Counted from the stretch's first letter, positions 36,666 to 46,479 are shown. The stretch is 64,000 nucleotides of DNA from Asanoa iriomotensis (GCF_016862515.1 NZ_BONC01000017.1:62001-126000); one strand, 5' to 3'. Notes: generated from the sequence alone by a model not told the origin. Translations and numbers: made by a program.

Positions 36666-37931
36666 ATGCATCAGCGCGCCTACGAGGGCCAGTGTGCGGC
36701 CGAAGCGGAACGGCACACGTCGGCGACGTCGCCCATCAGACATCCGAGGCTCACGGTGTTCGCGCTCGCGCTCGGCACCTTCGCGATCGGCACCGGCGAG
36801 TTCGGCAGCAATGGCATCATCCAACTGTTCGCGTCGGACCTTGACGTGTCGATCGCGGGAGCGACACACGCGATCACCGCGTACGCCTTCGGGGTGATCA
36901 TCGGCTCGCCACTGATCACCGTGCTGGCGGCGCGGGTCAACCGGCGTGCTCTGCTCCTCGGCCTGATCGTGCTGTTCCTGGCCGGCAACGGGCTCTCGGC
37001 GGTGGCGCCGGACCTCGCCTCGCTGGTCGCCTTCCGGTTCGTCGCCGGCAGCGTGCAGGGTGCGTTCTTCGGCGCGGGCGCGGTCGTCGCGGCCTACGCG
37101 TACGGCCCGGGCCAGGGCGGCAAGGCATTCGCGACGGTGATGGGCGGACTCACCGTCGCCACCATCTTCGGGTCGCCGCTGGGCACCTTCATCGGGCAGC
37201 ACGCCGGCTGGCGCGCCATGTACTGGACCGTCGTCGCCCTCGGGCTGGCCGCCGGCGTCGCTCTGGTGGCCTGGCTGCCCCGCACCGACGACCTGCGCGG
37301 CAGTTCCGTCACGAGCGAGTTGGCCGCCCTGCGGCGGTGGAACGTCTGGGTGATGGTCGCCGTCGCCGCGCTCGGTATCTCCAGCATCTTCGCCGTCTAC
37401 ACGTTCATCGGCCCGTTCGTCACCGACGCCGCGGTGCGGGACGCGTCGCTCATCCCGATCGCGCTGGCGGTGTTCGGCCTGGGCATGGCGGTCGGCAACT
37501 ACCTGGGCGGACGCGTCGCGGACCGGTCCGAGCACCAGGGCCTGATCTGGGGGTACGGCGGCGTCCTGGTCCTGCTGGCACTGATCGGCGCGGCGGGCAA
37601 CAACCTGACCGTTCTGCTGCCGTGCCTCTTCGGCGTCGGCGCGACCATGATGTTCGCGATCCCCACCATCCAGGTCCGGCTCACCGCCTTCGCGCCCGAC
37701 GCACCGACCCTGATGGGCACCCTCAACCTGGCGGCTCTCAACCTGGCCAACTCACTGGGCGCGATCGGCGGCGCGCTCACCCTGAACGCGGGCTGGGGCA
37801 CCCTATCGACCGTCTGGGCGGGCTTCGTCCTCACCACGGCGGGCCTGCTGCTCTACGTGCTCACCGTGGCACGCCCTTCCGTCGCGGCCTATCGTCCGGC
37901 GCACGCCGGGACGGCGGGAGGCCGCTCATAA
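36666..37931 (+). CDS. MFS transporter, DHA1-type
   Basis: A 421-residue protein with 12 predicted spans. GTFAIGTGEFGSNGIIQLFASDL at the first span and AARVNRRALLLGLIVLFLAGNGLSA at the loop 2-3 region are typical of the AraJ/Cml-type drug or sugar efflux families. TACGGT ends six bases before ATG 36666 and no ribosome site is seen, so a leaderless message is likely. Its stop interlocks with the converging gene's stop at 37926. Confidence 0.85.
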   Translation: MHQRAYEGQCAAEAERHTSATSPIRHPRLTVFALALGTFAIGTGEFGSNGIIQLFASDLDVSIAGATHAITAYAFGVIIGSPLITVLAARVNRRALLLGLIVLFLAGNGLSAVAPDLASLVAFRFVAGSVQGAFFGAGAVVAAYAYGPGQGGKAFATVMGGLTVATIFGSPLGTFIGQHAGWRAMYWTVVALGLAAGVALVAWLPRTDDLRGSSVTSELAALRRWNVWVMVAVAALGISSIFAVYTFIGPFVTDAAVRDASLIPIALAVFGLGMAVGNYLGGRVADRSEHQGLIWGYGGVLVLLALIGAAGNNLTVLLPCLFGVGATMMFAIPTIQVRLTAFAPDAPTLMGTLNLAALNLANSLGAIGGALTLNAGWGTLSTVWAGFVLTTAGLLLYVLTVARPSVAAYRPAHAGTAGGRS

Positions 37932-38870
37932 CCGATGACGTGCTTGGCTGGCGGCGTTCTTGACGAGCGGTGCCGCTTGGGTCAGGGCGATCAGCCAGCC
38001 GAGGAGGAGCAGCCAGAGGTACGGGTCCTGGAGTTCGATGCGGCTGTTGGCCAGGTTGTCGGCCGGGGTCAGGGCGGCCGGGGCCAGGTCCGGGATGAGG
38101 CCGGCCGGGCCCCACGTGGACAGCGCAAGCACGGCGTGCAGCGTCAGGAGGGCGCCGACCGTGCCGGCGCAGGACGCGGCGAGCAGCGCCGCCCGGTGGC
38201 CGGCGATCGTTGCGGCAACCCCTGCGCCGAGAGCGATCGTGAGCACCGCGAGGGCCGGGCCGGGCGGGATCGGTGGGAAGGCGAAGACCATGGCGGTCCA
38301 GGCCGCGGCAGCCCCGACACCCGCGAGTGCGCCCGCGACCAGTGTGCGGCTGCTCGCGGTGGACCGGCGGGCGGTCAGTGCGAGGAAACCGAGCAGGTAG
38401 CCCGCGAACATCACCGTGAGCACCGGCACGCCGGTGACGTCACGGCTGTCCTTGTGGGCCAGGGAGACGACGGTTTCGGCGGCCAGCGCGCCGATGAGCA
38501 GGAGGCCGCCGGCACGCACGGCCCGCGCGGCCGCATGATCGCCGACCGGGCCCAGTGGCCGCAACCGGCCGAGGCACGCGATCACCACCAGCGTGCAGAC
38601 CAGGCCGACCAGACCCCACCGCAGCGGTTCGTAACCGACGTCGGCGGTGAACCACACCGTCGCGGCGACGACGCCGAGAAGCAGGGTCGGCCCCGCGGCG
38701 CGCCGCCAGACCGCCGGCAGCGTCGCGACGGCCCGCACACAGCCCAGCGTGAAACGCCAACGGTCGCCACGCAGGCTCGCGAGTTCTGCCCGCATCGCGG
38801 TGCCCCACTCCCGGCGGCCCGGCGGAAGCAGGCGCACCGCGGCGGCCAGCACGCGGTCCGGCGCGTTCAC
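37926..38870 (-). CDS. Membrane protein coupled to PadR regulator
   Basis: A 314-residue protein. A soluble N-terminus (RVLAAAVRLLPPGRREWGTAMRAELASL) resembles the helical permease-prefix-like segment often encoded after PadR genes, and about eight hydrophobic segments follow. GTG 38870 overlaps the padR stop by four bases (GTGA); upstream in-frame GTGs are less likely. No transport motif is seen. A sensor or accessory role with the PadR protein is inferred from the coupling. Confidence 0.75.
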   Translation of the reverse strand: MNAPDRVLAAAVRLLPPGRREWGTAMRAELASLRGDRWRFTLGCVRAVATLPAVWRRAAGPTLLLGVVAATVWFTADVGYEPLRWGLVGLVCTLVVIACLGRLRPLGPVGDHAAARAVRAGGLLLIGALAAETVVSLAHKDSRDVTGVPVLTVMFAGYLLGFLALTARRSTASSRTLVAGALAGVGAAAAWTAMVFAFPPIPPGPALAVLTIALGAGVAATIAGHRAALLAASCAGTVGALLTLHAVLALSTWGPAGLIPDLAPAALTPADNLANSRIELQDPYLWLLLLGWLIALTQAAPLVKNAASQARHRL

Positions 38871-39172
38871 CACGCACTCCGCGGCTCGCCGGGGTGCCAC
38901 ACCGCACCGGCCGGGGAGGCGACCGCCAGGGCCACACCCGCCGAGGTCACCCGGTAGAGGTGCCGGGCCGGCCGGCCCGGCGGTGGGTCCGGCTCCCAGC
39001 GCGACTCCACCAGACCCCGGTCCGACAATCGCATCAGGATCGGGTAGAGGGACCCGGCCTTCAGGTCGACCTCCTGGCCCAGTTCATAGCCGTAGCGCCA
39101 CTGCGACGGGTCGGCGGCAAGGGCCATGAGCACCGCCAACGTCTGCGGGGACGGGCGTCGACTGCGAGTCAC
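38867..39172 (-). CDS. PadR-family transcriptional regulator
   Basis: A 101-residue regulator. The winged helix reads PQTLAVLMALAADPSQWRYGYEL, DLKAGSLYPILMRLSDRGLVESRWE and GRPARHLYRVTSAGVALA, the PadR signature with the YPxLxRL recognition segment. GTG 39172 has no clear ribosome site. The dyad at 39180-39195 lies eight bases upstream, in the gap to the divergent aldo/keto reductase, fitting autoregulation. Confidence 0.9.
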   Translation of the reverse strand: MTRSRRPSPQTLAVLMALAADPSQWRYGYELGQEVDLKAGSLYPILMRLSDRGLVESRWEPDPPPGRPARHLYRVTSAGVALAVASPAGAVWHPGEPRSAW

Positions 39173-39179
39173 CGCGTAA

Positions 39180-39195
39180 CTCTATCCATATAGAG
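39180..39195. promoter_or_regulatory. Probable PadR operator
   Basis: CTCTAT (39180-39185) and ATAGAG (39190-39195) are perfect inverted repeats around CCAT in an otherwise GC-rich region. The site lies just upstream of padR (minus) and about 17 bases before the TACGGT box of the aldo/keto reductase (plus), so it would cover that gene's -35. Confidence 0.6.
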
Positions 39196-39224
39196 ATTGG
39201 CCGGCAACGGGTACGGTGGCCGGC

Positions 39225-40151
39225 ATGCGCGCTGACGAGATGGTTCCGCTCGGGCGGACCGGGCTGCGGGTCAGCCGGCTCGGTCTCGGCCTCGCCTCCA
39301 TCGGCGGTCTCTTCACGCCCGTCAGCGACGCCGACGCCGCGGCCACCATCGAGCAGGCGTGGGACCTCGGCGTCCGGCTCTTCGACACGGCGCCGGTCTA
39401 CGGGTACGGCCGCTCGGAAACCCGGGCCGGCCACGCCCTGCACGACCGCGACCGCGACGGCTACGTGCTCGCGACCAAGGTGGGCCGGCTGATCGAGCCC
39501 GGCGGCCCGGACACCCAACCGATCTGGGCCGATCCGCCCCCGGGCGTCGGTCCGCGGCTGGACTACACGCGCCCGGCCGTGCGCCGTTCCCTCGCCGAAA
39601 GCTTGGACAGAATGGACCTGCCGCGCGCCCACGTGCTGCACGTCCACGACCCTGACCTGGACGCCGCCACGGCGCTCGCCGAGGCGTACCCGGAGCTGGT
39701 CGCTCTGCGCGACAGCGGCGTCATCGACGCGGTCTCGATCGGCAGCAACCACGCCGACGCCGCCGCCGCGTTCGTGCGCGCCGCGCCCGCGCTCGACTGT
39801 GTGCTGATCGCCGGCCGATACACGTTGCTCGACCAGTCCGCGCTCCACGAACTGCTGCCCCTGTGCGCGGCGCGGGGCATCGCGGTGCTCGCCGCGGGCG
39901 TGTTCCAGGGCGGCCTGCTCACCGCGCCAGGAGAGCGCAGCGCGGCCCTGCGGGCGGTCTGCGCCCGCCATGACGTGCCGCTCCTGGCGGCGGCGATCCA
40001 ATTCCCGTTCGGCCACCCCGCGGTGACGTCGGTGCTGGTCGGCGCCCGCTCACCGGCGGAGGTGCGGGAGAGCGTCGCGCTCCTGCGCCATCCCGTGCCG
40101 CCCGCGCTCTGGGCCGACCTCAAGGAGTCCGGGCTCGTCGCGGCGCCCTGA
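39225..40151 (+). CDS. Aldo/keto reductase
   Basis: A 308-residue TIM-barrel oxidoreductase. GRTGLRVSRLGLG, LFDTAPVYGYGRSE (Asp and Tyr of the tetrad), YVLATKVGRL (Lys) and HVLHVHDPD (His) give the full catalytic set. The sequence is closest in style to the D-threo-aldose/L-fucose dehydrogenase or pyridoxal dehydrogenase group. ATG 39225 follows TACGGT by seven bases without a ribosome site, so it is probably leaderless; GTG 39216 is less likely. Control by the adjacent PadR is inferred. Confidence 0.85.
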   Translation: MRADEMVPLGRTGLRVSRLGLGLASIGGLFTPVSDADAAATIEQAWDLGVRLFDTAPVYGYGRSETRAGHALHDRDRDGYVLATKVGRLIEPGGPDTQPIWADPPPGVGPRLDYTRPAVRRSLAESLDRMDLPRAHVLHVHDPDLDAATALAEAYPELVALRDSGVIDAVSIGSNHADAAAAFVRAAPALDCVLIAGRYTLLDQSALHELLPLCAARGIAVLAAGVFQGGLLTAPGERSAALRAVCARHDVPLLAAAIQFPFGHPAVTSVLVGARSPAEVRESVALLRHPVPPALWADLKESGLVAAP

Positions 40152-40156
40152 CTCGC

Positions 40157-40813
40157 CTATTCGGTGGCGGCCAGACCGCACTCGTAGCCGAGGATGACCG
40201 CCTGGACCCGGTCGCGGAGGTCCAGCTTGGCCAGGACGCGGCCGAGGTGCGTCTTGACGGTGCTCTCGGACAGCACCAGGGCCACGGCGATCTCGGCGTT
40301 GGACATGCCCCGGGTGACCAGGGTGAGCACTTCGCGCTCGCGGGCGGTGAGGGCGGCGAGCCGCTCCTCGGAGACCGGCCGGGCGGGTGCCCGGGTCACG
40401 TAGTGCGCGATCAGGCGGCGCGTGACGCTCGGCGCCGCCACCGACTCGCCCGCGGCCACGACCCGGACCGCGGAGATCAGGTCGGCGGCGAGGGCGTCCT
40501 TGAGCAGGAAGCCGCTGGCACCGGCGCGCAGGCCCGCGAGCACGTACTCGTCGAGGTCGAAGGTGGTCAGGATGATGACCTTGGCGGGGTGCTGGCCCGA
40601 CCGGATGCGCCGCGTGGTCTCGATGCCGTCGAGGCCTGGCATGCGTACGTCCATCAAGACCACGTCGGGCCGGGTGAGCGCCACCGCGTCGAGCGCCCGC
40701 GGGCCGTCGGCCGCCTCGCCCACCACCTCGATGTCGTCGGTCTCGTCGAGCACGAGCCGGAAGCCCGTGCGTACCAACGTCTGGTCGTCGACCAGCACCA
40801 CCCGGATGGTCAT
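40157..40813 (-). CDS. NarL/LuxR-type response regulator
   Basis: A 218-residue regulator. The receiver domain has the acidic pair Asp9/Asp10 (VLVDD) and the phospho-acceptor Asp55 in VVLMDVRMPG. A LuxR helix-turn-helix follows (LTAREREVLTLVTRGMSNAEIAVALVLSESTVKTHLGRVLAKLDLRDR). ATG 40813 overlaps the kinase stop by four bases. Probably controls the divergent exporter operon at 42275. Confidence 0.93.
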   Translation of the reverse strand: MTIRVVLVDDQTLVRTGFRLVLDETDDIEVVGEAADGPRALDAVALTRPDVVLMDVRMPGLDGIETTRRIRSGQHPAKVIILTTFDLDEYVLAGLRAGASGFLLKDALAADLISAVRVVAAGESVAAPSVTRRLIAHYVTRAPARPVSEERLAALTAREREVLTLVTRGMSNAEIAVALVLSESTVKTHLGRVLAKLDLRDRVQAVILGYECGLAATE

Positions 40814-42153
40814 CGCCGGAGCTCGACCGGGAGCGTCGCGTCGAGCAGGAAGCCGCGGTCGGGTGCGTCTCCGGTCTCCAACGTGCCGCCGAGCATGGCG
40901 ACGCGTTCGGCGATGCCGCGCAGGCCGTTGCCACACCCGTCCACGCCCTCGGCCAGCCCTTTCCCGTCGTCGGTCACCTCCACCCGGAGGAACTCCGGGT
41001 CGAACTCCAGCCGCACCCACGCACCCGCGTCCGGGCCCGCGTGCTTGAGCGTGTTGGTCAGGGCTTCCTGCACGATCCGGTACGCGGACAGGTCGACCGC
41101 CGCCGGCATGACCGCGGGCGCACCCTCGATCCGCAGGTCGATCCGCATGCCCGTCGACCGCAGCTGATCGACCAGTCCGGGGATCGCGTCGATGCCCGGC
41201 AGCGGCGCGAGCCGGGCGTCCTCGGCCGACTCGGTGCGGCCGGCGGCGAGGAGCCGGCGCATCTCGGCCAGCGACGACCGCCCGACCTCGATCACGTGCT
41301 GCAAGGCCGTGGCCGTGCGATCCGGATGCCGGTCGAGCGCCGCGGCGGCGCCCTGCGCCTGCACGACCATCACCGACATGCCGTGCGCCACCACGTCGTG
41401 CAGTTCCCGCGTGATGCGGGCCCGCTCGGCCGCGACCGCGAGCGCCGTCGACTGGCGTTCCTGCCGGGCCAGGTCGGCGGTGCGCTGCTCGACGGCGAGC
41501 AGGTGAGCGCGCCGGGTCCGCATGCCGTCGCCGACGGCGTACGCCGCGACCAGCAGAAGCCACATCTCCAGGACGGCCTGGCCCGTGTCGACCAGCGCCT
41601 CGACGGGGATGTTCGCGATCGTGTCGGTCACCGTCGGCGTGCCCTCGCGTGCCACCGGCTGGGCCTTCACGCCGTTCAACTCTGCCCGTTTCTCCGCCAC
41701 TGCGGCCTTCTGGACGTGCATGACGTCGAGCCGGCTGCCCAACATCGCGAAGTAGGCCAGGATCATGGTCAGCGCCAGGGCGCCGACCACGTAACGCCGC
41801 CTGCGGCTCACGCTGGCCACCGTGTACATCACCAGCGGGAGGGCCAGGTCGAGCAACTGGAACTTGGTCTGCAGGAGAAGGTGACCGAGGGTCCCCGTCG
41901 CCGTGAGGACGAGCGCCACGGCGGCGTTCTGCCGCCTGATCACCACGCCCGCGAGCGCCAGCCCGGTGCACACCCACCAGACCTGGTCCGCCGGAATGCC
42001 CGTACGCGTCAGGAATCCGGTCGGGTCGCCGGGCTTCGTCGGGGAGAGCAGTCCGGTCACGAGACCCGGCCCCAGGGTCGCGGCCAGCAGCGCCAGCGCG
42101 AGGGCGGCGTCCGTCAGCAACTGGCGTGGCACGGGCCTGGACACAGCTCTCAT
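40810..42153 (-). CDS. Sensor histidine kinase, HisKA_3 type
   Basis: A 447-residue membrane kinase. About five spans cover residues 12-200, including an extracytoplasmic loop between about 140 and 185. The dimerisation/phospho-acceptor box is ERARITRELHDVVAHGMSVM with His252, and the ATPase has YRIVQEALTNTLKHAG (N box) and VTDDGKGL (G box). ATG 42153. It phosphorylates the regulator encoded next. The divergent 42275-45808 genes suggest an envelope or peptide-stress signal. Confidence 0.92.
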   Translation of the reverse strand: MRAVSRPVPRQLLTDAALALALLAATLGPGLVTGLLSPTKPGDPTGFLTRTGIPADQVWWVCTGLALAGVVIRRQNAAVALVLTATGTLGHLLLQTKFQLLDLALPLVMYTVASVSRRRRYVVGALALTMILAYFAMLGSRLDVMHVQKAAVAEKRAELNGVKAQPVAREGTPTVTDTIANIPVEALVDTGQAVLEMWLLLVAAYAVGDGMRTRRAHLLAVEQRTADLARQERQSTALAVAAERARITRELHDVVAHGMSVMVVQAQGAAAALDRHPDRTATALQHVIEVGRSSLAEMRRLLAAGRTESAEDARLAPLPGIDAIPGLVDQLRSTGMRIDLRIEGAPAVMPAAVDLSAYRIVQEALTNTLKHAGPDAGAWVRLEFDPEFLRVEVTDDGKGLAEGVDGCGNGLRGIAERVAMLGGTLETGDAPDRGFLLDATLPVELRR

Positions 42154-42274
42154 CGTAGGAACGGCGGGCGCCGATGCCGTCAGACCCAGGTACTACATCG
42201 GCCGCACTACCCGCGATCGAAGCCGGGACCGCGGTCCGACGAGATCATCCGCGGCCGGCGACCACCCTGTGGGC

Positions 42275-42847
42275 ATGACGCGATCCAGGTCCATCGTGCT
42301 CTTCGTGCTGTTGCTCGCGGCCGGCCTCGCCGGCTGCCAGCCCGGTCCGGCGTCCGGATCGGCGGCGCCGTCCGCCTCGCCGTCGGCGAACCGGCAGCAG
42401 TTGCTCGCCCTCGGCCAGGAGTGGGTCCAGTGCATGCGCGACAAGGGCTTGACGCGCATGCCCGACGCCCAGGTCACCGAGGACGGCTACCTCAGTTTCC
42501 CGCCCGAGGACGGCTACAACTGGAAGGAGGACGCCAGCAAACACGAGGACATCATCGAGGCGTGCAAGGCGATCGAGGACAGATACCCGCCGAACGCGTT
42601 CCGTCCCAAGCAGGCGCTCACCGCCGACGACCTGCGCAAGCTGGGGGAGTACGCCGAGTGCCTGCGCACCAACGGCATACCGGCCTGGCCGGACCCCAGC
42701 GCTGACGGCTCGTTCGACCTGCGCGGCACCACGCTGGCCAACGGCGTGCCCGGTGCTGTGATGGACAAGGCGGCCGACGCCTGCCGCAGCATCTGGAGCG
42801 GCAATGTCGCCGTCCAGGACGGCCGCAATGGTGGAGGCAAGAAATGA
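42275..42847 (+). CDS. Secreted lipoprotein, first gene of exporter operon
   Basis: A 190-residue protein. VLFVLLLAAGLAGCQPG is a lipoprotein signal with lipobox LAGC, then a Ser/Ala/Pro linker. The mature part has four cysteines in similar settings (WVQCMRDKGL, IEACKAIEDR, YAECLRTNGI, ADACRSIWSG), suggesting an internal repeat held by two disulfides. Similar lipoproteins often precede actinomycete adaptor/ABC exporter genes. It overlaps the adaptor gene by four bases. Confidence 0.75.
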   Translation: MTRSRSIVLFVLLLAAGLAGCQPGPASGSAAPSASPSANRQQLLALGQEWVQCMRDKGLTRMPDAQVTEDGYLSFPPEDGYNWKEDASKHEDIIEACKAIEDRYPPNAFRPKQALTADDLRKLGEYAECLRTNGIPAWPDPSADGSFDLRGTTLANGVPGAVMDKAADACRSIWSGNVAVQDGRNGGGKK

Positions 42848-43944
42848 GCCGGCGCCGCCGCCGTGCCGGTTCGGTCCTCGCGATCGCGGTGGCCGCTCCG
42901 CTCGCCGCCGGCGTGGTCTACGCAGCGCGGTCCGAGCCGACCTCCGGCATCACGCCGACCGCCGGGATCGCGACGGGGACCGCCACGGTGACGCGGGGCA
43001 CCCTGACCCAGAGCATCCAGATCGACGGCACACTCGCCTACACGGGTACGTACGCCGTGACCTACCAGGGCTTCCCCGGCGTGCTCACCGCCGTGTCCCA
43101 ACCGGGCGCGACGATCGGCCGCGGCGGCATCCTTTTCCGCGTGTCGGACGCGCCGGTGCGCCTGCTGATCGGCGCGGTGCCCGTCTACCGGGACTTCGGC
43201 TCCGGCATGACCGACGGCCCCGACGTGCGCCAACTCGAGGCGAACCTGGTCGCGATGGGCTTCGACCCGAACCATCGGATCACGGTGGACCGGCACTTCA
43301 GCCCGGCCACCGCCGCGGCGATCAGGCGCTGGGAAGGATCCTGGGGACGGAAGTCGTACGAGCGGACCGGTCGGCTGAGCCAGGGACAGGTCGTCTTCCT
43401 GCCCGCGCCGCTGCGGGTCACGGACCTCCAGGTCCAGGTCGGCGCCGCGATGGAGCCGGGAGCGACTGTGGTCACCGGCACCTCGACGAACCGGGCGGTC
43501 ATCGCCAACCTGGGCACGGACGCCCGCGGCAAGGTGGCCGTCGGCGACCAGGTGCGGGTCGCTCTGCCGGACAGCGACCCGGTCGAGGGGCGGGTGACCG
43601 CGATCGGCCAGGTCGCCACGGCCCCCGGCGAAGAGGGCGACGGTCCCGCGCCATCAGGCCCCGGCCCAGCCACCGTCCAGGTCACCATCACCCTCCGACT
43701 CCCACGCGGATTCACGCTCGAGGAGACACCGGTGACGGTCGACGTCACCACGGGCGCCGACAGTGACGTGCTGCTCCTGCCGATCGCGGCACTGCTCGCG
43801 CGCCCGGGCGGCGGCTACCAGGTCCGGCTGGCCGGTGGCGGCGCGGTGACGGTCGAGCCGGGCCGCTTCGACGAGCTCAGCGGGCAGGTGGAGATCGTCG
43901 GCGGCCTCACCGAGGGTCAGTCCGTGGAGGTGCCGGCCTCATGA
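42844..43944 (+). CDS. HlyD/RND-type efflux adaptor with peptidoglycan-binding domain
   Basis: A 366-residue membrane-fusion-like protein. An N-terminal anchor ([21 protein letters not shown]) is followed by a barrel/lipoyl-like part ([32 protein letters not shown]), a PG_binding_1 insertion ([16 protein letters not shown] ... [13 protein letters not shown]) and a C-terminal barrel ([16 protein letters not shown]). In a Gram-positive envelope such an adaptor would link the ABC permease to the wall. It is coupled by ATGA overlaps to both neighbours. Confidence 0.85.
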   Translation: MSRRRRRAGSVLAIAVAAPLAAGVVYAARSEPTSGITPTAGIATGTATVTRGTLTQSIQIDGTLAYTGTYAVTYQGFPGVLTAVSQPGATIGRGGILFRVSDAPVRLLIGAVPVYRDFGSGMTDGPDVRQLEANLVAMGFDPNHRITVDRHFSPATAAAIRRWEGSWGRKSYERTGRLSQGQVVFLPAPLRVTDLQVQVGAAMEPGATVVTGTSTNRAVIANLGTDARGKVAVGDQVRVALPDSDPVEGRVTAIGQVATAPGEEGDGPAPSGPGPATVQVTITLRLPRGFTLEETPVTVDVTTGADSDVLLLPIAALLARPGGGYQVRLAGGGAVTVEPGRFDELSGQVEIVGGLTEGQSVEVPAS

Positions 43945-44627
43945 CCGCGGTCCTCGAACTCGTCGACGTGTGGAAGGTCTACCCGGGCCCGCCGCCGGTC
44001 GAGTCACTGCGCGGCGTCACGTTCACCGTGCGCGGCGGCGAACTGGTCGCCGTCCTCGGGCCGTCCGGCTCCGGCAAGACCACCCTGCTGAACCTCGCCG
44101 CGGGGTTGGACCGGCCGTCGGACGGTTCGGTGCGGATCGCCGGCAGCCCCGTCGAGAAGCTGCGCGACCGGCAGCTCTCGGGGGTCCGCGCCCACCGGCT
44201 CGGCGTGGTCTTCCAACAGTTCGTCCTGCTGGACCGGCTCACCGCCATGGAGAACGTGGCGACCGGGCTGCTCTACCGGGGCGTGCCGGGTCGCGAGCGG
44301 CGCGCGGCGGCGCGGGCCGCGCTCGAACGGGTCGGGCTGGCCCACCGTGCCGATTTCCTGGCCGCGCGGCTGTCCGGTGGGGAGCGGCAGCGGGTGGCGA
44401 TCGCCCGCGCGCTGGTCGGCCGGCCGGCCGTGGTGCTGGCGGACGAGCCCACCGGCAACCTGGACTCGGTCACCGGCGACGGCGTGATCGGGCTGCTGCG
44501 GGAGCTCAACGCCGACGGCACCACCATCGTGGTGATCACGCACGACGAGCGGATCGCCGCGGCCATGGACCGCCGCGTCGAGCTGCGCGACGGCCTGGTC
44601 GTCCTGGACTCGGGGAGCGCGTCGTGA
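43941..44627 (+). CDS. MacB/LolD-type ABC exporter ATP-binding protein
   Basis: A 228-residue ATPase with Walker [11 protein letters not shown]-loop [10 protein letters not shown], signature LSGGERQR, Walker [13 protein letters not shown] and H-loop VITHDERIA. The DEPTGNLD form is typical of the MacB/LolD/FtsE group, which powers mechanotransmission by FtsX-like permeases. Its partner overlaps it by four bases (GTGA). Confidence 0.92.
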   Translation: MTAVLELVDVWKVYPGPPPVESLRGVTFTVRGGELVAVLGPSGSGKTTLLNLAAGLDRPSDGSVRIAGSPVEKLRDRQLSGVRAHRLGVVFQQFVLLDRLTAMENVATGLLYRGVPGRERRAAARAALERVGLAHRADFLAARLSGGERQRVAIARALVGRPAVVLADEPTGNLDSVTGDGVIGLLRELNADGTTIVVITHDERIAAAMDRRVELRDGLVVLDSGSAS

Positions 44628-45808
44628 GGTCCCGCCTGCGGTTGGCCGACCTGCTGCCGGTGAGCACGGTGGGCCTGCGGTCACGGCCGGGCCGGGCCGC
44701 GCTCTCGGTCCTCGGCGTCGCCATCGGCATCGCCGCGATGGTCGCGGTGCTCGGCGTGACGCAGTCGAGCCAGGCCGACGTGCTCGCCGAGATCGACCGC
44801 GTCGGCACCAACCTGCTCACCGTCGCCACCGGCAAGACCACCGGCGGCGACGAGGCCGAGCTGCCGCCGACCGCCGGGCCGGGGGTGGCGCGTACCGACG
44901 GGGTGCTCTCCGCCGCCGCGACCGCCACGCTGCCGGTGCGGGTCTACCGCAACGACCGTATCCCCAGTGGACGCACGGGCGGCCTGTCCGTGCGGGTCGC
45001 CGACCCGACCCTGCTCACGACCCTCGACGGCCGGCTGCTGCACGGCCGCTTCCTGGATTCGGCCGTGAGCGGCTACCCAGCTGTGGTGCTCGGCAACTAC
45101 GCGGCGACCGTGCTCGGCATTCCCGACGTCGCCGAGCGCCCACAGGTCTACCTCGGCGGTCGCTGGTTCACCGTGATCGGGGTGCTGGCGCCGGTCGACC
45201 TGGCACCGGAGCTCGACACCGCGGCGTTCATCGGCGCGTCCGTGGCGGCGACCGAGTTCGGCTACGAGGGGAGTCCCACGCGCATCTTCGTGCGCGCGCA
45301 GACCGACCGCACCGACGAGGTGGCCGGTCTGCTGGCCCGTGCCGCGAACCCGGCGCATCCGGAGGAGGTCGCGGTGAGCCGGCCGTCCGAGGCGCTCACC
45401 GCCCGCCTGGCGGTCACCGGCGGCACCACCGTCCTCCTGCTCGGTCTCGGCGCGGTCGCGCTGCTGGTCGGTGGCATCGGCATCGCCAACGTGCTGGTCA
45501 TCTCCGTGCTGGAACGGCGTGGCGAGATCGGTCTGCGCCGCGCCCTCGGCGCCACCCGCGGCCATGTCGGCGCGCAGTTCCTGGTGGAGTCCCTGCTGCT
45601 GGGCGCGGCCGGGGGCATCGCGGGGATCATGTTGGGCACGGCGGTCACGTTCGCGATGGCGGCCGCGCGGGGATGGCAGACCCTGGTGCCCGCGTACGCG
45701 GTCGGTGCCGGGCTCGTCGCAGCGCTGTTGATCGGCGGGTGTGCGGGGCTGTATCCGGCCCTGCGCGCGGCCCGCCTGTCGCCCACCGAGGCGTTGCGGA
45801 CAGTGTGA
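44624..45808 (+). CDS. MacB-like ABC transporter permease (FtsX domain)
   Basis: A 394-residue protein. A first span ([21 protein letters not shown]) is followed by a large extracytoplasmic MacB periplasmic-core domain (about residues 45-265), then three spans with the FtsX fold ([61 protein letters not shown]). GTG 44624. With the ATPase and adaptor it makes a tripartite-like exporter, probably for a peptide, lipid or antibiotic. Confidence 0.9.
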   Translation: MRSRLRLADLLPVSTVGLRSRPGRAALSVLGVAIGIAAMVAVLGVTQSSQADVLAEIDRVGTNLLTVATGKTTGGDEAELPPTAGPGVARTDGVLSAAATATLPVRVYRNDRIPSGRTGGLSVRVADPTLLTTLDGRLLHGRFLDSAVSGYPAVVLGNYAATVLGIPDVAERPQVYLGGRWFTVIGVLAPVDLAPELDTAAFIGASVAATEFGYEGSPTRIFVRAQTDRTDEVAGLLARAANPAHPEEVAVSRPSEALTARLAVTGGTTVLLLGLGAVALLVGGIGIANVLVISVLERRGEIGLRRALGATRGHVGAQFLVESLLLGAAGGIAGIMLGTAVTFAMAAARGWQTLVPAYAVGAGLVAALLIGGCAGLYPALRAARLSPTEALRTV

Positions 45809-45818
45809 CGGTGTGCGC

Positions 45819-46451
45819 TCAGCGCAGGGCGGCGATGGCGTCGTCGAGCCATCGCGCGTACGCGTCGTGCGACCAGCCGGCCCGCAGCACCAGCTGTTCG
45901 TAGCCCTCGGGTGAGAGCAGGAACGAGAGGACGTCGGCGGCGCGCCGAGGATCGGCGATCGGCGCGCCCCGCTCGACCAGACCGGCGACGGCGGCCGCGA
46001 TGTCGTTGCCACGCCGGGCGTACATGTCGTCGAGGGCGGCCATCACCTCGGGGTCGCTGTCGGCCGCCGAGACGTACGCGCGCCAGAGCGCCGCCGTGCG
46101 CTCGTTGGCGGCCACCACGAACCCGATGATGCCGGCGCGCATCGCGGCCAGGTCGGGTGTGGCGAGGATCTGTCGGCCGACCTCGCGCTCGGCGATCTGG
46201 TGCGAGCCCTCGTCACCCGTGAACGCGCGCTCGAAGGCCGCCACGAGCAGCGCCCGCTTGGGCCCGTTGGCCTGGACGGTCTCCACGGACACGCCGGCCC
46301 GGTCGGCGATGGCGGCGAGCGTCGTGCGGCCGTAGCCGTCGGCCGCGAAGCTGGCACCGGCGGCGTCCAGGATCCGGTCGCGGGTCTCGGCGGCCTGCCG
46401 GCTGCGCAGCGGCGAACGGTAGGCGCGCGGCTGTCGGGTTTCGGCGCTCAA
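45819..46451 (-). CDS. TetR-family transcriptional regulator
   Basis: A 210-residue repressor. Its N-terminal helix-turn-helix is RILDAAGASFAADGYGRTTLAAIADRAGVSVETVQANGP, and a variable ligand-binding helical domain follows. The start is TTG 46451; no better start lies inside the conserved region. It is divergent from the glycosyltransferase at 46518 with 66 bases between, so it probably represses that gene. Confidence 0.88.
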   Translation of the reverse strand: MSAETRQPRAYRSPLRSRQAAETRDRILDAAGASFAADGYGRTTLAAIADRAGVSVETVQANGPKRALLVAAFERAFTGDEGSHQIAEREVGRQILATPDLAAMRAGIIGFVVAANERTAALWRAYVSAADSDPEVMAALDDMYARRGNDIAAAVAGLVERGAPIADPRRAADVLSFLLSPEGYEQLVLRAGWSHDAYARWLDDAIAALR

Positions 46452-46479
46452 TTGACTCCAGTCGGACCGTAGTTAATCC
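46452..46479 (+). promoter_or_regulatory. Probable promoter of the MGT-type glycosyltransferase
   Basis: TTGACT (46452-46457) and TAATCC (46474-46479) are 16 bases apart, with transcription expected about 35 bases before ATG 46518. The small dyad GACTCCAGTC (46454-46463) overlaps the -35 and could be part of a TetR site. Confidence 0.4.
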
